A DNA stretch of 12,951 nucleotides, from positions 1-12,951 of the forward strand of contig JALOLN010000048.1 of the NCBI GenBank assembly GCA_025455945.1. The letters run 5' to 3'. The notes beneath the pieces were generated by a model. It saw nothing but the letters and a program-made list of their open reading frames with translations, made no database searches and was not told the DNA's origin. This document shows, one piece after another, positions 1-9,382 of this stretch. Made by a program: the position numbers and the translations under genes. The first letter of the stretch is position 1. Each line of letters begins with the position of its first letter. Origin of the DNA: Actinomycetes bacterium (GTDB lineage: Bacteria; Actinomycetota; Actinomycetes; Prado026).

Positions 1-148
1 CACCCCGCACCCACCCCCCACTGTGTGCGCCGGGTGCACCGGGAGGCGACCCGGCTCCCCACACCCCGGGCGCCTGTGGACACCGCGGCCGTCCACGGAG
101 CGGACCTGCCGCCGCCCGTCCCGTCGCCGGGACGCGCAGCCTGGTCCG
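1..148. other. Non-coding leader upstream of the DUF559 gene
   Basis: No convincing coding sequence is visible here. Frames open across it give arginine- and proline-rich translations that look like noise from high GC. It should carry the promoter of the plus-strand gene that starts at 149, but I cannot point to clear -35/-10 hexamers. The only local structure I noticed is a six-base inverted repeat at 76-96, listed separately. The 3' end of a preceding gene could also lie partly in this stretch, since the window edge cuts the context. Confidence 0.5.
76..96. repeat. Short inverted repeat (GTGGAC / GTCCAC) upstream of the DUF559 gene
   Basis: GTGGAC at 76-81 is mirrored by GTCCAC at 91-96 with a nine-base spacer that contains the palindrome CCGCGG. 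It lies about 53 bases before the chosen start at 149, where an operator or a promoter-proximal hairpin could sit. Six-base arms arise easily by chance at this GC content, so this is only a candidate site. Confidence 0.2.
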
Positions 149-1027
149 GTGCGGGTCGACGAGGCGTTCTGCCGTGCGTCGGTCGGTGGGCTGGCCACCG
201 CCCGGGCGCTGACGTCCGCCGGCGTGAGCCGCTCGGCCGTCGCGCGGGCGGTACGCGAGGGTCGCCTGCGCCGGATCTCCCGCGGGCTCTACGGCCGCGA
301 CGACGGCATCGACGAGGCGGCCCGGCTCGCCCAGGTGGGCGTGCTGTCGCACACCACGGCCGCCGCCCGGTGGGGCATGGACCTGCTCTCGCCTCCGGGC
401 GAGCACGTCACCGTCCCCCGCGACCACTCGCGGCCCCGCAGGCACGCGTCGGCCGTCGTCCACCGCGTCGACCTGCGGACAGCGGAGGTCACCACCGCCT
501 CGGGGCTGCCCACGACGACGCCGCTGCGCACCGTTCTCGACTGCGCCCGGGTCCTCGACCTGCGTGCCGCGGTCGTCGTGGCCGACTCGGCGCTGCGCCT
601 CGGCCTGGTCGGGCTGCGCCGCCTGCAGGTCGCCGCGGCCGCCGCCCGTGGCCCCGGCAGTGCGCGAGTGCGTCGGATGGCCGCCCTGGTCGATCCGCTG
701 TCCGGATCCGCGCTCGAGACGCTGCTGCGGCTGCTGCTCACCGCCGCCGGGATCCGCCTCGACGCGCAGGTGGTCCTGTCCGACCGGCACGGGGTCATCG
801 GCCGCGTCGACTTCGTGGTGCGCGGGACGACCGTCGTCATCGAGGCCGACGGGTTCGCCTACCACCGCGACCGGGCGGAGTACCGCGCGGACCGGCGCCG
901 CACCAACGCCCTGCTCGCGGCGGGCTATCTCGTGCTGCGGTTCAGCTGGGAGGACGTCGTCGGCCGGCCGCAGCACGTCGTCGACACGGTCCGCCAGACC
1001 CTCGCGGTCGCGGGGCGCGCCGCCTGA
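149..1027 (+). CDS. AbiEi-type winged-helix plus DUF559 (PD-(D/E)XK-like) protein
   Basis: A 292-residue protein of a type common in actinobacteria and usually labelled 'type IV toxin-antitoxin AbiEi family antitoxin domain' or DUF559. Residues about 11-50 form a winged-helix-like DNA-binding segment ending in RRISRGLYGR. Residues about 185-275 resemble the Vsr-like DUF559 nuclease fold: Glu190 in SALETLLR, Asp221 in GRVDF, Glu232 in IEADGF, His239, an Asp-Arg-Arg-Arg stretch at 248-251 and the closing LVLRFSW. The acidic residues are placed as in a PD-(D/E)XK site, so nuclease activity is possible but inferred. The start is a GTG at 149; the in-frame ATG at 23 would add a low-quality Arg/Pro-rich extension. 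No clear ribosome site precedes 149. No AbiEii-like nucleotidyltransferase is adjacent, so it looks like an orphan. It converges on coaBC, with 13 bases between the stop codons. Confidence 0.75.
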   Translation: MRVDEAFCRASVGGLATARALTSAGVSRSAVARAVREGRLRRISRGLYGRDDGIDEAARLAQVGVLSHTTAAARWGMDLLSPPGEHVTVPRDHSRPRRHASAVVHRVDLRTAEVTTASGLPTTTPLRTVLDCARVLDLRAAVVVADSALRLGLVGLRRLQVAAAAARGPGSARVRRMAALVDPLSGSALETLLRLLLTAAGIRLDAQVVLSDRHGVIGRVDFVVRGTTVVIEADGFAYHRDRAEYRADRRRTNALLAAGYLVLRFSWEDVVGRPQHVVDTVRQTLAVAGRAA

Positions 1028-1040
1028 CCGGGGGCGCGGG

Positions 1041-2264
1041 TCAGCCGGCCGGCAGGCGGGCCGCGACCAGGTCCCACACGACGTCCGCCAGGGCTGCCTT
1101 GCTGCCCTCGGGGACCACGGTCTCGGACCCGTCGGCGCCCAGGACCACCCCCGAGTTGTGCCCCACCTCGAAGCCGATGCCCTCGCCCACCTCGTTGACG
1201 ACGAGCAGGTCGCAGCCCTTGCGGGCCAGCTTCGCCCGGCCGTGCGCCAGCCAGTCGCCGGCGGCGTCCCCGGTCTCCGCGGCGAAGCCGACCAGCACCT
1301 GCCCCGGACGGCGGGAGGCGACTAGCGCGGCGAGCACGTCGGGATTGCGCTCCAGGACGATCGGGGCCGGCACCCCGCCCGCGTCGTCCTTCTTGATCTT
1401 GGTGCTGACGATCGAGGCGGGCCGGAAGTCGGCCACCGCGGCGGCCATGACGACCGCATCGGCACCTGTCGCCGCCGCGTCGACCGCGGCCGCGAGCTCG
1501 CGAGCCGTGCCGACCCGGACCACGCGGGCGCCGGCCGGGTCGGGCAGGGCGACGTTCGCCGACACGACGACGACGTCCGCGCCACGCGCCACCGCCGTGG
1601 CCGCCAGCGCATACCCCTGCCGGCCGCTGGACCGGTTGCCCAGGAAGCGCACCGGGTCCAGCGGCTCCCGGGTGCCGCCGGCCGACACGACCACCCGCCG
1701 GCCGGCCAGGTCGGGTGCCAGCCCCGCCGCACCGCGGGCCAGCACGAGCCGGGCCACCTCGAGGATCTGCGCCGGCTCGGGCAGCCGGCCCGGGCCGGAG
1801 TCCGCTCCGGTGAGCCGGCCCACGGCGGGCTCGATGACGACGACGCCGCGCCGGCGCAGCGCCGCGACGTTGTCGCGGGTCGCCGGGTGCTCCCACATCT
1901 CGGTGTGCATCGCGGGGGCGAGCACGACCGGGCAGCGCGCGGTCAGCAGCGTCGCGGCGAGCAGGTCGTCGGCCCGGCCGTGGACGGTGCGCGCCATGAG
2001 GTCGGCGGTGGCCGGGACGACGAGCACGAGGTCGGCCTGCTGCCCCAGTCGCACGTGGGGCACCGCGGCGACGTCGTCCCACACCTCGGTCGCCACCGGC
2101 TGCCCGGACAGCGCCGCCCAGGTCGCCGCCCCGACGAACCGCAGCGCCGCCGCGGTCGGGACGACGCGGACGTCGTGCCCGGTCTCGGTCAGCCCGCGCA
2201 GCACCTCGCAGGCCTTGTACGCGGCGATGCCCCCGGACACGCCGAGGACGACGTGCGGGGGCAT
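1041..2264 (-). CDS. coaBC: Bifunctional phosphopantothenoylcysteine decarboxylase / phosphopantothenate-cysteine ligase
   Basis: CoaBC (Dfp) performs two steps of coenzyme A synthesis: ligation of cysteine to 4'-phosphopantothenate, then FMN-dependent decarboxylation to 4'-phosphopantetheine. The 407 residues match the usual bifunctional length. The CoaC half (about 1-180) shows GVSGGIAAYKA at 8-18, the expected catalytic His70 in PHVRLGQ, and PATADL at 84-89. The signature usually written PxMNxxMW reads PAMHTEMW at 117-124, with His120 in place of Asn. The flap that carries a Cys in E. coli reads TGADSGPGR at 152-160, with Gly153 at the Cys position. The CoaB half (about 188-405) has SAGGTREPLDPVRF, NRSSGRQG, the lysine cluster STKIKK at 287-292 and NEVGEG at 357-362. 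The ATG start lies 19 bases after rpoZ; its ribosome site is weak. It is the last gene of the minus-strand run. Confidence 0.96.
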   Translation of the reverse strand: MPPHVVLGVSGGIAAYKACEVLRGLTETGHDVRVVPTAAALRFVGAATWAALSGQPVATEVWDDVAAVPHVRLGQQADLVLVVPATADLMARTVHGRADDLLAATLLTARCPVVLAPAMHTEMWEHPATRDNVAALRRRGVVVIEPAVGRLTGADSGPGRLPEPAQILEVARLVLARGAAGLAPDLAGRRVVVSAGGTREPLDPVRFLGNRSSGRQGYALAATAVARGADVVVVSANVALPDPAGARVVRVGTARELAAAVDAAATGADAVVMAAAVADFRPASIVSTKIKKDDAGGVPAPIVLERNPDVLAALVASRRPGQVLVGFAAETGDAAGDWLAHGRAKLARKGCDLLVVNEVGEGIGFEVGHNSGVVLGADGSETVVPEGSKAALADVVWDLVAARLPAG

Positions 2265-2283
2265 CAGCGAGGGTCCCGAGGGG

Positions 2284-2550
2284 TCAGGGGACGTCGATCG
2301 GCTCGGCCGTCAGCAGGCCGGCGTTGATCTCGCGCAGCGCGATCGACAGCGGCTTCTCCTGGACGTGGGTGTCGACCAGCGGCCCGACGTACTCCAGCAG
2401 GCCCTCGCCGAGCTGGCTGTAGTAGGCGTTGATCTGGCGGGCCCGCTTCGCCGAGTACAGGACCAGGCTGTACTTGGACTCCACCTTCTCGAGCAGCTCG
2501 TCGATCGGCGGGTTGGTGATGCCTTCGGGAGCGGCGGCGGTACCGGACAC
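2284..2550 (-). CDS. rpoZ: DNA-directed RNA polymerase subunit omega
   Basis: The small omega subunit binds the beta-prime subunit and assists assembly of RNA polymerase. The 88 residues are close to the length I recall for streptomycete omega. Recognisable parts are ITNPPIDELLEKVESKYSL at 11-29, the basic KRARQIN segment at 35-41, and a C-terminal region (about 62-85) with KPLSIALREI. The start is a GTG at 2550, supported by GGGAAGG seven bases upstream. It follows gmk after a 42-base gap, the largest in the minus-strand run, so a minor internal promoter is possible although I could not identify one. CoaBC begins 19 bases downstream. Confidence 0.96.
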   Translation of the reverse strand: MSGTAAAPEGITNPPIDELLEKVESKYSLVLYSAKRARQINAYYSQLGEGLLEYVGPLVDTHVQEKPLSIALREINAGLLTAEPIDVP

Positions 2551-2557
2551 GCGGGGA

Positions 2558-2564
2558 CCTTCCC
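2558..2564 (-). promoter_or_regulatory. Ribosome-binding site of rpoZ
   Basis: GGGAAGG on the minus strand lies seven bases before the GTG at 2550 and fixes the rpoZ start. It sits in the 42-base gmk-rpoZ spacer. Confidence 0.6.
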
Positions 2565-2592
2565 AGGGACGACGGTGGAGGGCGCGCGACCA

Positions 2593-3165
2593 TCAGGCGG
2601 TCGGCATGCCCATCAAGGCTACCAGCCGGCGGCTGACCTCCTCGACGTCCTCGTTGACGAGGACGACGTCGAACTCCGACTGCGCCGCCAGCTCGACCTC
2701 GGCGGTCTCCAGCCGCCGGGCGATGACCTCGGGGGCCTCGGTGCCGCGGCCGACGAGGCGGCGGATCAGCTCCTCCCGCGACGGCGGGGCGAGGAACACG
2801 AGCAGCGCGTCGGGCATCGCGGCGCGGACCTGCCGGGCCCCCTGCAGCTCGATCTCCAGCAGCACGGGGACGCCGGCCGCGAGCCGCTCCTCGACCGCGC
2901 GGCGGGGCGTGCCGTAGTAGTTGCCGGCGAACTCGGCCCACTCCAGCAGCTCGCCGCGCTCGACCATGCGGGCGAACCGCTCCGGGCTGACGAAGGAGTA
3001 GTGCACGCCGTCGGTCTCCCCGGTGCGGGGCCGCCGGGTCGTCGCCGACACCGAGAGCCAGACCTCGGGGTGGGCGTCCCGGACGCGGGCCGCGACGGTG
3101 CTCTTGCCGACCCCGGACGGCCCGGAGAGCACCGTGAGACGCGCCGGCTGTGCCGTGTCGCCCAC
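2593..3165 (-). CDS. gmk: Guanylate kinase
   Basis: Gmk phosphorylates GMP to GDP with ATP in the cytosol, feeding GTP, dGTP and (p)ppGpp pools. The 190-residue protein has the P-loop SGPSGVGKST at 14-23, the guanylate-binding SATTRRPRTGE at 40-50, HYSF at 55-58, NYYGTP at 82-87 and the lid-region arginines RRL at 135-137. The segment usually written EIDxQGA reads EIELQGA at 104-110, so Glu106 replaces the common Asp; this is conservative and not obviously damaging. The GTG start at 3165 directly follows the mihF TAG stop with no spacer, so translation is probably coupled to mihF. No strong Shine-Dalgarno sequence is visible. Confidence 0.97.
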   Translation of the reverse strand: MGDTAQPARLTVLSGPSGVGKSTVAARVRDAHPEVWLSVSATTRRPRTGETDGVHYSFVSPERFARMVERGELLEWAEFAGNYYGTPRRAVEERLAAGVPVLLEIELQGARQVRAAMPDALLVFLAPPSREELIRRLVGRGTEAPEVIARRLETAEVELAAQSEFDVVLVNEDVEEVSRRLVALMGMPTA

Positions 3166-3480
3166 CTACCCGCCGAACTCCCGCTCGAGGGCGGCGACCT
3201 GCTTGACGCCGAGGCCGCGGACCCGCCGGGTCTCGGCGATGCCGACCCGCTCCATGATCTGCCGGGCGCGCACCTTGCCCACCCCGGGCATGGACTCCAG
3301 CAGTGCCGAGACGCGGATCTTGCCGATCGCGTCGACGGTCTGGCCCTCGCGGATGACGTCGGCGAGGGAGGCGCCGGAGTGCTTGAGCCGGTTCTTCACC
3401 TCCGCCCGCACCCGACGGGCCTCGGCGGCCTTCTCGAGCGCCGCGGCGCGCTGTTCGGGGGTCAGCGGAGGAAGGGCCAC
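3166..3480 (-). CDS. mihF: Integration host factor, actinobacterial type (mIHF/sIHF)
   Basis: A 104-residue DNA-binding nucleoid protein of the mycobacterial mIHF / streptomycete sIHF family, which is unrelated in fold to the alpha/beta IHF of E. coli. An N-terminal charged helix (about 7-35, with EQRAAALEKAAEARR) is followed by the helix-turn-helix-like DNA-binding core. That core includes GKIRVSALLESMPGVGKVRA at 53-72 and the conserved RRVRGLG at 85-91. The GTG at 3480 gives the expected VALPPLTPEQ start. In-frame sequence upstream offers no start codon in the short spacer and would run back through pyrF in another frame. It starts ten bases after the pyrF stop and abuts gmk, so it is probably co-transcribed with the pyrimidine genes. 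In Streptomyces and Mycobacterium it also sits just before gmk. Confidence 0.95.
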   Translation of the reverse strand: MALPPLTPEQRAAALEKAAEARRVRAEVKNRLKHSGASLADVIREGQTVDAIGKIRVSALLESMPGVGKVRARQIMERVGIAETRRVRGLGVKQVAALEREFGG

Positions 3481-3490
3481 GTCGGGGAAC

Positions 3491-4201
3491 CTACTGACTC
3501 CGCCGGGCCGGGGGCAACGTGCCGGCCAGGGCGCGCGCGGCGGCACCGGGGTCGGCGGCACCGGTGATGGGCCGGCCCACGACGAGCAGGTCGGCGCCGT
3601 CGGCCAGGGCCTGCGCCGGGGTGGCCACCCGGGCCTGGTCACCCGTGGCGGCGCCAGCCGGCCGCACCCCCGGGGTGATGAGCACGACGTCGGGGCCGAC
3701 CTCCGCCCGCACCAGGGCGACCTCCTGCGGCGAGCAGACCAGCGCGCCCGCACCCGCGGACACGGCGAGGACGGCCAGCCGGCGGACGGCGTCCAGCGGC
3801 GGGCCGGCCAGCCCGATGCGGGCCAGGTCGGCGGCGGACAGGGAGGTGAGCACCGTGACCCCGGCGACGAGCGTGCCCGGGAGCGCGTCGACCGCCGCCC
3901 GGACCATCGCCGGGCCGCCGCTGGCGTGCACGGTGAGGATGTCCGGCCGCAGGTCGGCGACGGCGCGGGCGGCGCCGGCCACCGTGTTGGGGATGTCGTG
4001 CAGCTTGAGGTCGAGGAAGACCCGCCGCCCCCCACTGGCCTCCCGGCAGCGGTGCACGGCGTCGGCGCCGTGGCGCAGGTACAGCTCCAGGCCCACCTTG
4101 ACGGTCGACACCCACGGCCCGGCAGCCTGCGCCCAGGCCGCCGCCGTGGCCAGGTCGGGGGCGTCGAGCGCCACCGCGACCGGGGCCGGGCCGGAGGTCA
4201 C
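3491..4201 (-). CDS. pyrF: Orotidine 5'-phosphate decarboxylase, type 1
   Basis: PyrF converts OMP to UMP, the last step of the pathway, without a cofactor. The 236 residues form one TIM barrel. Visible elements are ALDAPD at 11-16, Lys35 in KVGLEL, the catalytic DxKxxD cluster DLKLHD at 64-69 (Asp64, Lys66, Asp69), the phosphate-gripping TPGVRP at 176-181 and GRPIT at 209-213. The FLDLKLHDIPNT signature and the short length place it in type 1 (E. coli and Bacillus-like). As I recall, mycobacterial and streptomycete PyrF are the longer type 2. The GTG start at 4201 overlaps the pyrD stop as GTGA and is preceded by a strong AGGAGG. The ten-base gap to mihF suggests shared transcription. Confidence 0.97.
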   Translation of the reverse strand: MTSGPAPVAVALDAPDLATAAAWAQAAGPWVSTVKVGLELYLRHGADAVHRCREASGGRRVFLDLKLHDIPNTVAGAARAVADLRPDILTVHASGGPAMVRAAVDALPGTLVAGVTVLTSLSAADLARIGLAGPPLDAVRRLAVLAVSAGAGALVCSPQEVALVRAEVGPDVVLITPGVRPAGAATGDQARVATPAQALADGADLLVVGRPITGAADPGAAARALAGTLPPARRSQ

Positions 4202-5235
4202 GCCTCCTCCTCGACGGGGGCCTCCTGGTGGTCGGGCGCCGCCGGCTCGGCCACCGGCGGCAGCGGACGGTGGGCGTACCCCACAGCGTCGGCGAACCGC
4301 CCGAAGCCGCGCTCGCCGAGGGCCCGCTGCAGCTCGTGCGCGACGCGCAGCGGCGCCGCGGGGTCGTGGAACACCACGGTGCCCACCGACACGGCGCTGG
4401 CACCGGCGAGCACGAACTCCAGGGCGTCCAGACCGGTGCGGATGCCGCCCATCCCGAGGATCGGCACCTCCGGCAGGGCCGCGTGCACCTGCCACACCGC
4501 CCGGACGGCGACCGGGCGGATCGCCGGGCCCGACAGCCCCCCGGTCACCCCGGCGAGCGCCGGCCGCATGGTGTCGGTGTCGACAACCATGCCCAGCAGC
4601 GTGTTGATCATGGAGAGCCCGTCCGCCCCGGCGTCCACCACGGACTCCGCGATGGACACGATGTCGGTGACGTCGGGCGAGAGCTTCGCCAGCACCGGCA
4701 CGCCGGGGGCGGTGGCCCGCCGCACCGCCGCCACGACCGTGGCCGCGGCGTTGCGGTCGCAGGCGAACACCTGCCCCCGGTCCTCGACGTTGGGGCAGGA
4801 GATGTTGACCTCGACGGCGGTCACCCCGTCGACGTGCCGCAGCCGCTGCGCCAGCTTGGTGTACTCGTCCACCGTGCCGCCAGCGATGGACACCACCGCG
4901 CGGGCGCCCCGCCGCCGCAGCCAGGCCAGGTCCCGCTCGAGGAACGCGTCGATCCCGGGGCCCTGCAGCCCGATCGAGTTGAGCATGCCGCTCGGCGTCT
5001 CCGCCATCCGCGGCGTCGGCCGGCCGGCCCGGGGCCGCAGCATGATCGACTTGGTGACGACGGCGCCGATCTCGGTCACGTCGAAGAACTGGTCGAGCTC
5101 CCGCCCGGCCGCCGCGCAGCCGCTCGCGGTGAGGACCGGGCTGGGCAGCTCCGCCCCGGCCAGCGACGTGCTCATGTCGAGGTCCGGCAGCGGCGTGGAC
5201 CCGGGCCGGCCGTCGGTGATGCGCATCCGGGTCAC
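4198..5235 (-). CDS. pyrD: Dihydroorotate dehydrogenase, class 1B catalytic subunit
   Basis: PyrD oxidises dihydroorotate to orotate on FMN. Class 1B enzymes pair with PyrK and pass electrons to NAD+. In the 345-residue product I see TASG at 36-39, Lys62 in TKSI, NSIGLQG at 86-92, NISCPN at 144-149 with the expected catalytic base Cys147, Lys184 in AKLSP, INT at 210-212, GGLSGPAI at 232-239 and GMGGI at 261-265. The cysteine base marks class 1, and the pyrK neighbour marks class 1B. No N-terminal membrane helix of class 2 is present. The GTG start at 5235 overlaps the pyrK stop (GTGA) and has GGGGGGAGGG eight bases upstream. An ATG at 5226 is possible but lacks a ribosome site. A Pro/Glu-rich tail at about 325-345 looks like a clade-specific extension. 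Confidence 0.95.
   Translation of the reverse strand: MTRMRITDGRPGSTPLPDLDMSTSLAGAELPSPVLTASGCAAAGRELDQFFDVTEIGAVVTKSIMLRPRAGRPTPRMAETPSGMLNSIGLQGPGIDAFLERDLAWLRRRGARAVVSIAGGTVDEYTKLAQRLRHVDGVTAVEVNISCPNVEDRGQVFACDRNAAATVVAAVRRATAPGVPVLAKLSPDVTDIVSIAESVVDAGADGLSMINTLLGMVVDTDTMRPALAGVTGGLSGPAIRPVAVRAVWQVHAALPEVPILGMGGIRTGLDALEFVLAGASAVSVGTVVFHDPAAPLRVAHELQRALGERGFGRFADAVGYAHRPLPPVAEPAAPDHQEAPVEEEA
4203..4211 (-). promoter_or_regulatory. Ribosome-binding site of pyrF inside the pyrD 3' end
   Basis: AGGAGGAGG on the minus strand ends one base before the pyrF GTG at 4201, placing the first AGGAGG four bases from the start. The same bases, read in the pyrD frame, are GAG codons for the three glutamates just before the terminal Ala and stop. 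The Shine-Dalgarno sequence and the acidic PyrD tail are therefore the same nucleotides. Confidence 0.7.
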
Positions 5236-6103
5236 GGCCGGTGCCCTCCCCCCGCGGCGTCGTCCGGCGCACCCACGGTGTCCGGCGGGACCGTGCCGAT
5301 GGCGTCCCACCGCACCCGCTCGCCGTTGAAGACCGGCCCCTCCACGCAGGAGCGCACCATCCGGGTCCGGCCGTCGTCGCCGACGACGGGCAGCACGCAG
5401 CTCATGCACACCCCGACGCCGCAGGCCATCGACTCCTCGACCGCGCACTGGCTGTGCGCCCCGTACGCGGTGGCGATCTCGGTGACCGCGCGCAGCATGC
5501 CCATCGGCCCGCAGGCGTAGACCACCTCGGCCCCCGAGCGCGCCATCATCGCCGGCAGCACGTCGGTGACCCGCCCGCGCTCCCCCAGCGACCCGTCCTC
5601 GGTGGTGATCGCCACCTGTGTGGACATCCGCTTGGCCTCCAGCGCGCCGAACAGCCGGGACTCCGTCGCCGCCCCGAGCACGAAGTCCACCCGGCAGTCG
5701 CGGCGGCGCAGCTGCTCGGCGAGCGAGAACAGCGGCGCGGCGCCGTAGCCGCCCCCCACCAGCGTCGCCGTCACCGCCTCCCGGGGCAGCGCGAACGGCC
5801 GGCCGAGCGGCCCGACGACGTCGACGGGGTCGTGCGGGCGGCACCTGGCCAGCCAGGCCGTGCCCCGGCCGTGGACGGCGAAGACGATCTCGACGGTGCC
5901 GCCGTACACCCCCCGCTCCTGCACTCGGTAGATGGAGAACGCGCGGCGCAGCAGCATCGAGGTGTCCTCGCCACCGACGGCGAGGGCGACGAAGTGCCCG
6001 GGCCGGGCGTGCTCGGCGATCCCGGGGGCGACCAGCGTGAGCGCGTGGTAGTCGCCGACCCGCCGGATCGACAGCACCTCACCGCGCACCTGCACCGGGG
6101 CCA

Positions 6104-6104
<1 letters not shown>
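5232..6104 (-). CDS. pyrK: Dihydroorotate dehydrogenase electron-transfer subunit
   Basis: PyrK carries FAD and a [2Fe-2S] cluster and moves electrons from PyrD's FMN to NAD+. The 290-residue protein shows a ferredoxin-reductase-like FAD domain (about 5-105) with LLRRAFSIYR at 51-60, where Ala55 takes the place of the proline more usual in RPxS. The NAD-binding domain (about 111-215) has LVGGGYGAAPL at 115-125 and YACGPMGML at 196-204. The C-terminal iron-sulphur site has Cys228, Cys233, Cys236 and Cys253, the C-x4-C-x2-C-x16-C spacing expected for PyrK. The ATG at 6104 shares one base with the carB stop (TGATG). Open sequence upstream lies inside carB and lacks family similarity. It is co-translated with pyrD downstream. 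Confidence 0.95.
5244..5253 (-). promoter_or_regulatory. Ribosome-binding site deciding the pyrD start
   Basis: GGGGGGAGGG on the minus strand lies eight bases before the GTG at 5235. This favours the GTG over the ATG nine bases further in as the pyrD start. It is embedded in the Gly-rich 3' end of pyrK. Confidence 0.6.

Positions 6105-9381
<3,277 letters not shown>

Positions 9382-9382
<1 letters not shown>

Noticed and set aside
23..148. ATG at 23 as the start of the DUF559 gene
   Set aside because: It would add 42 residues of Arg/Pro-rich sequence unlike the family. The GTG at 149 begins just before the winged-helix segment as in relatives.
1025..1060. Intrinsic terminator between the convergent genes
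   Set aside because: TGACC/GGTCA has five-base arms made largely of the two stop codons, and the nearby GCCGGCCGGC is a loopless palindrome. No following T-tract exists on either strand.
25..3567. Very long plus-strand open frame across the DUF559 gene, coaBC, rpoZ and gmk
   Set aside because: Its translation is low-complexity, rich in Arg, Pro, Ala and Gly, and matches no family. It is the antisense shadow of confirmed minus-strand genes in high-GC DNA.
3481..4035. N-terminal extension of mIHF to a start far upstream
   Set aside because: The extra sequence lies in a shifted frame within pyrF and is low-complexity. GTG at 3480 gives the standard VALPPLTPEQ start.
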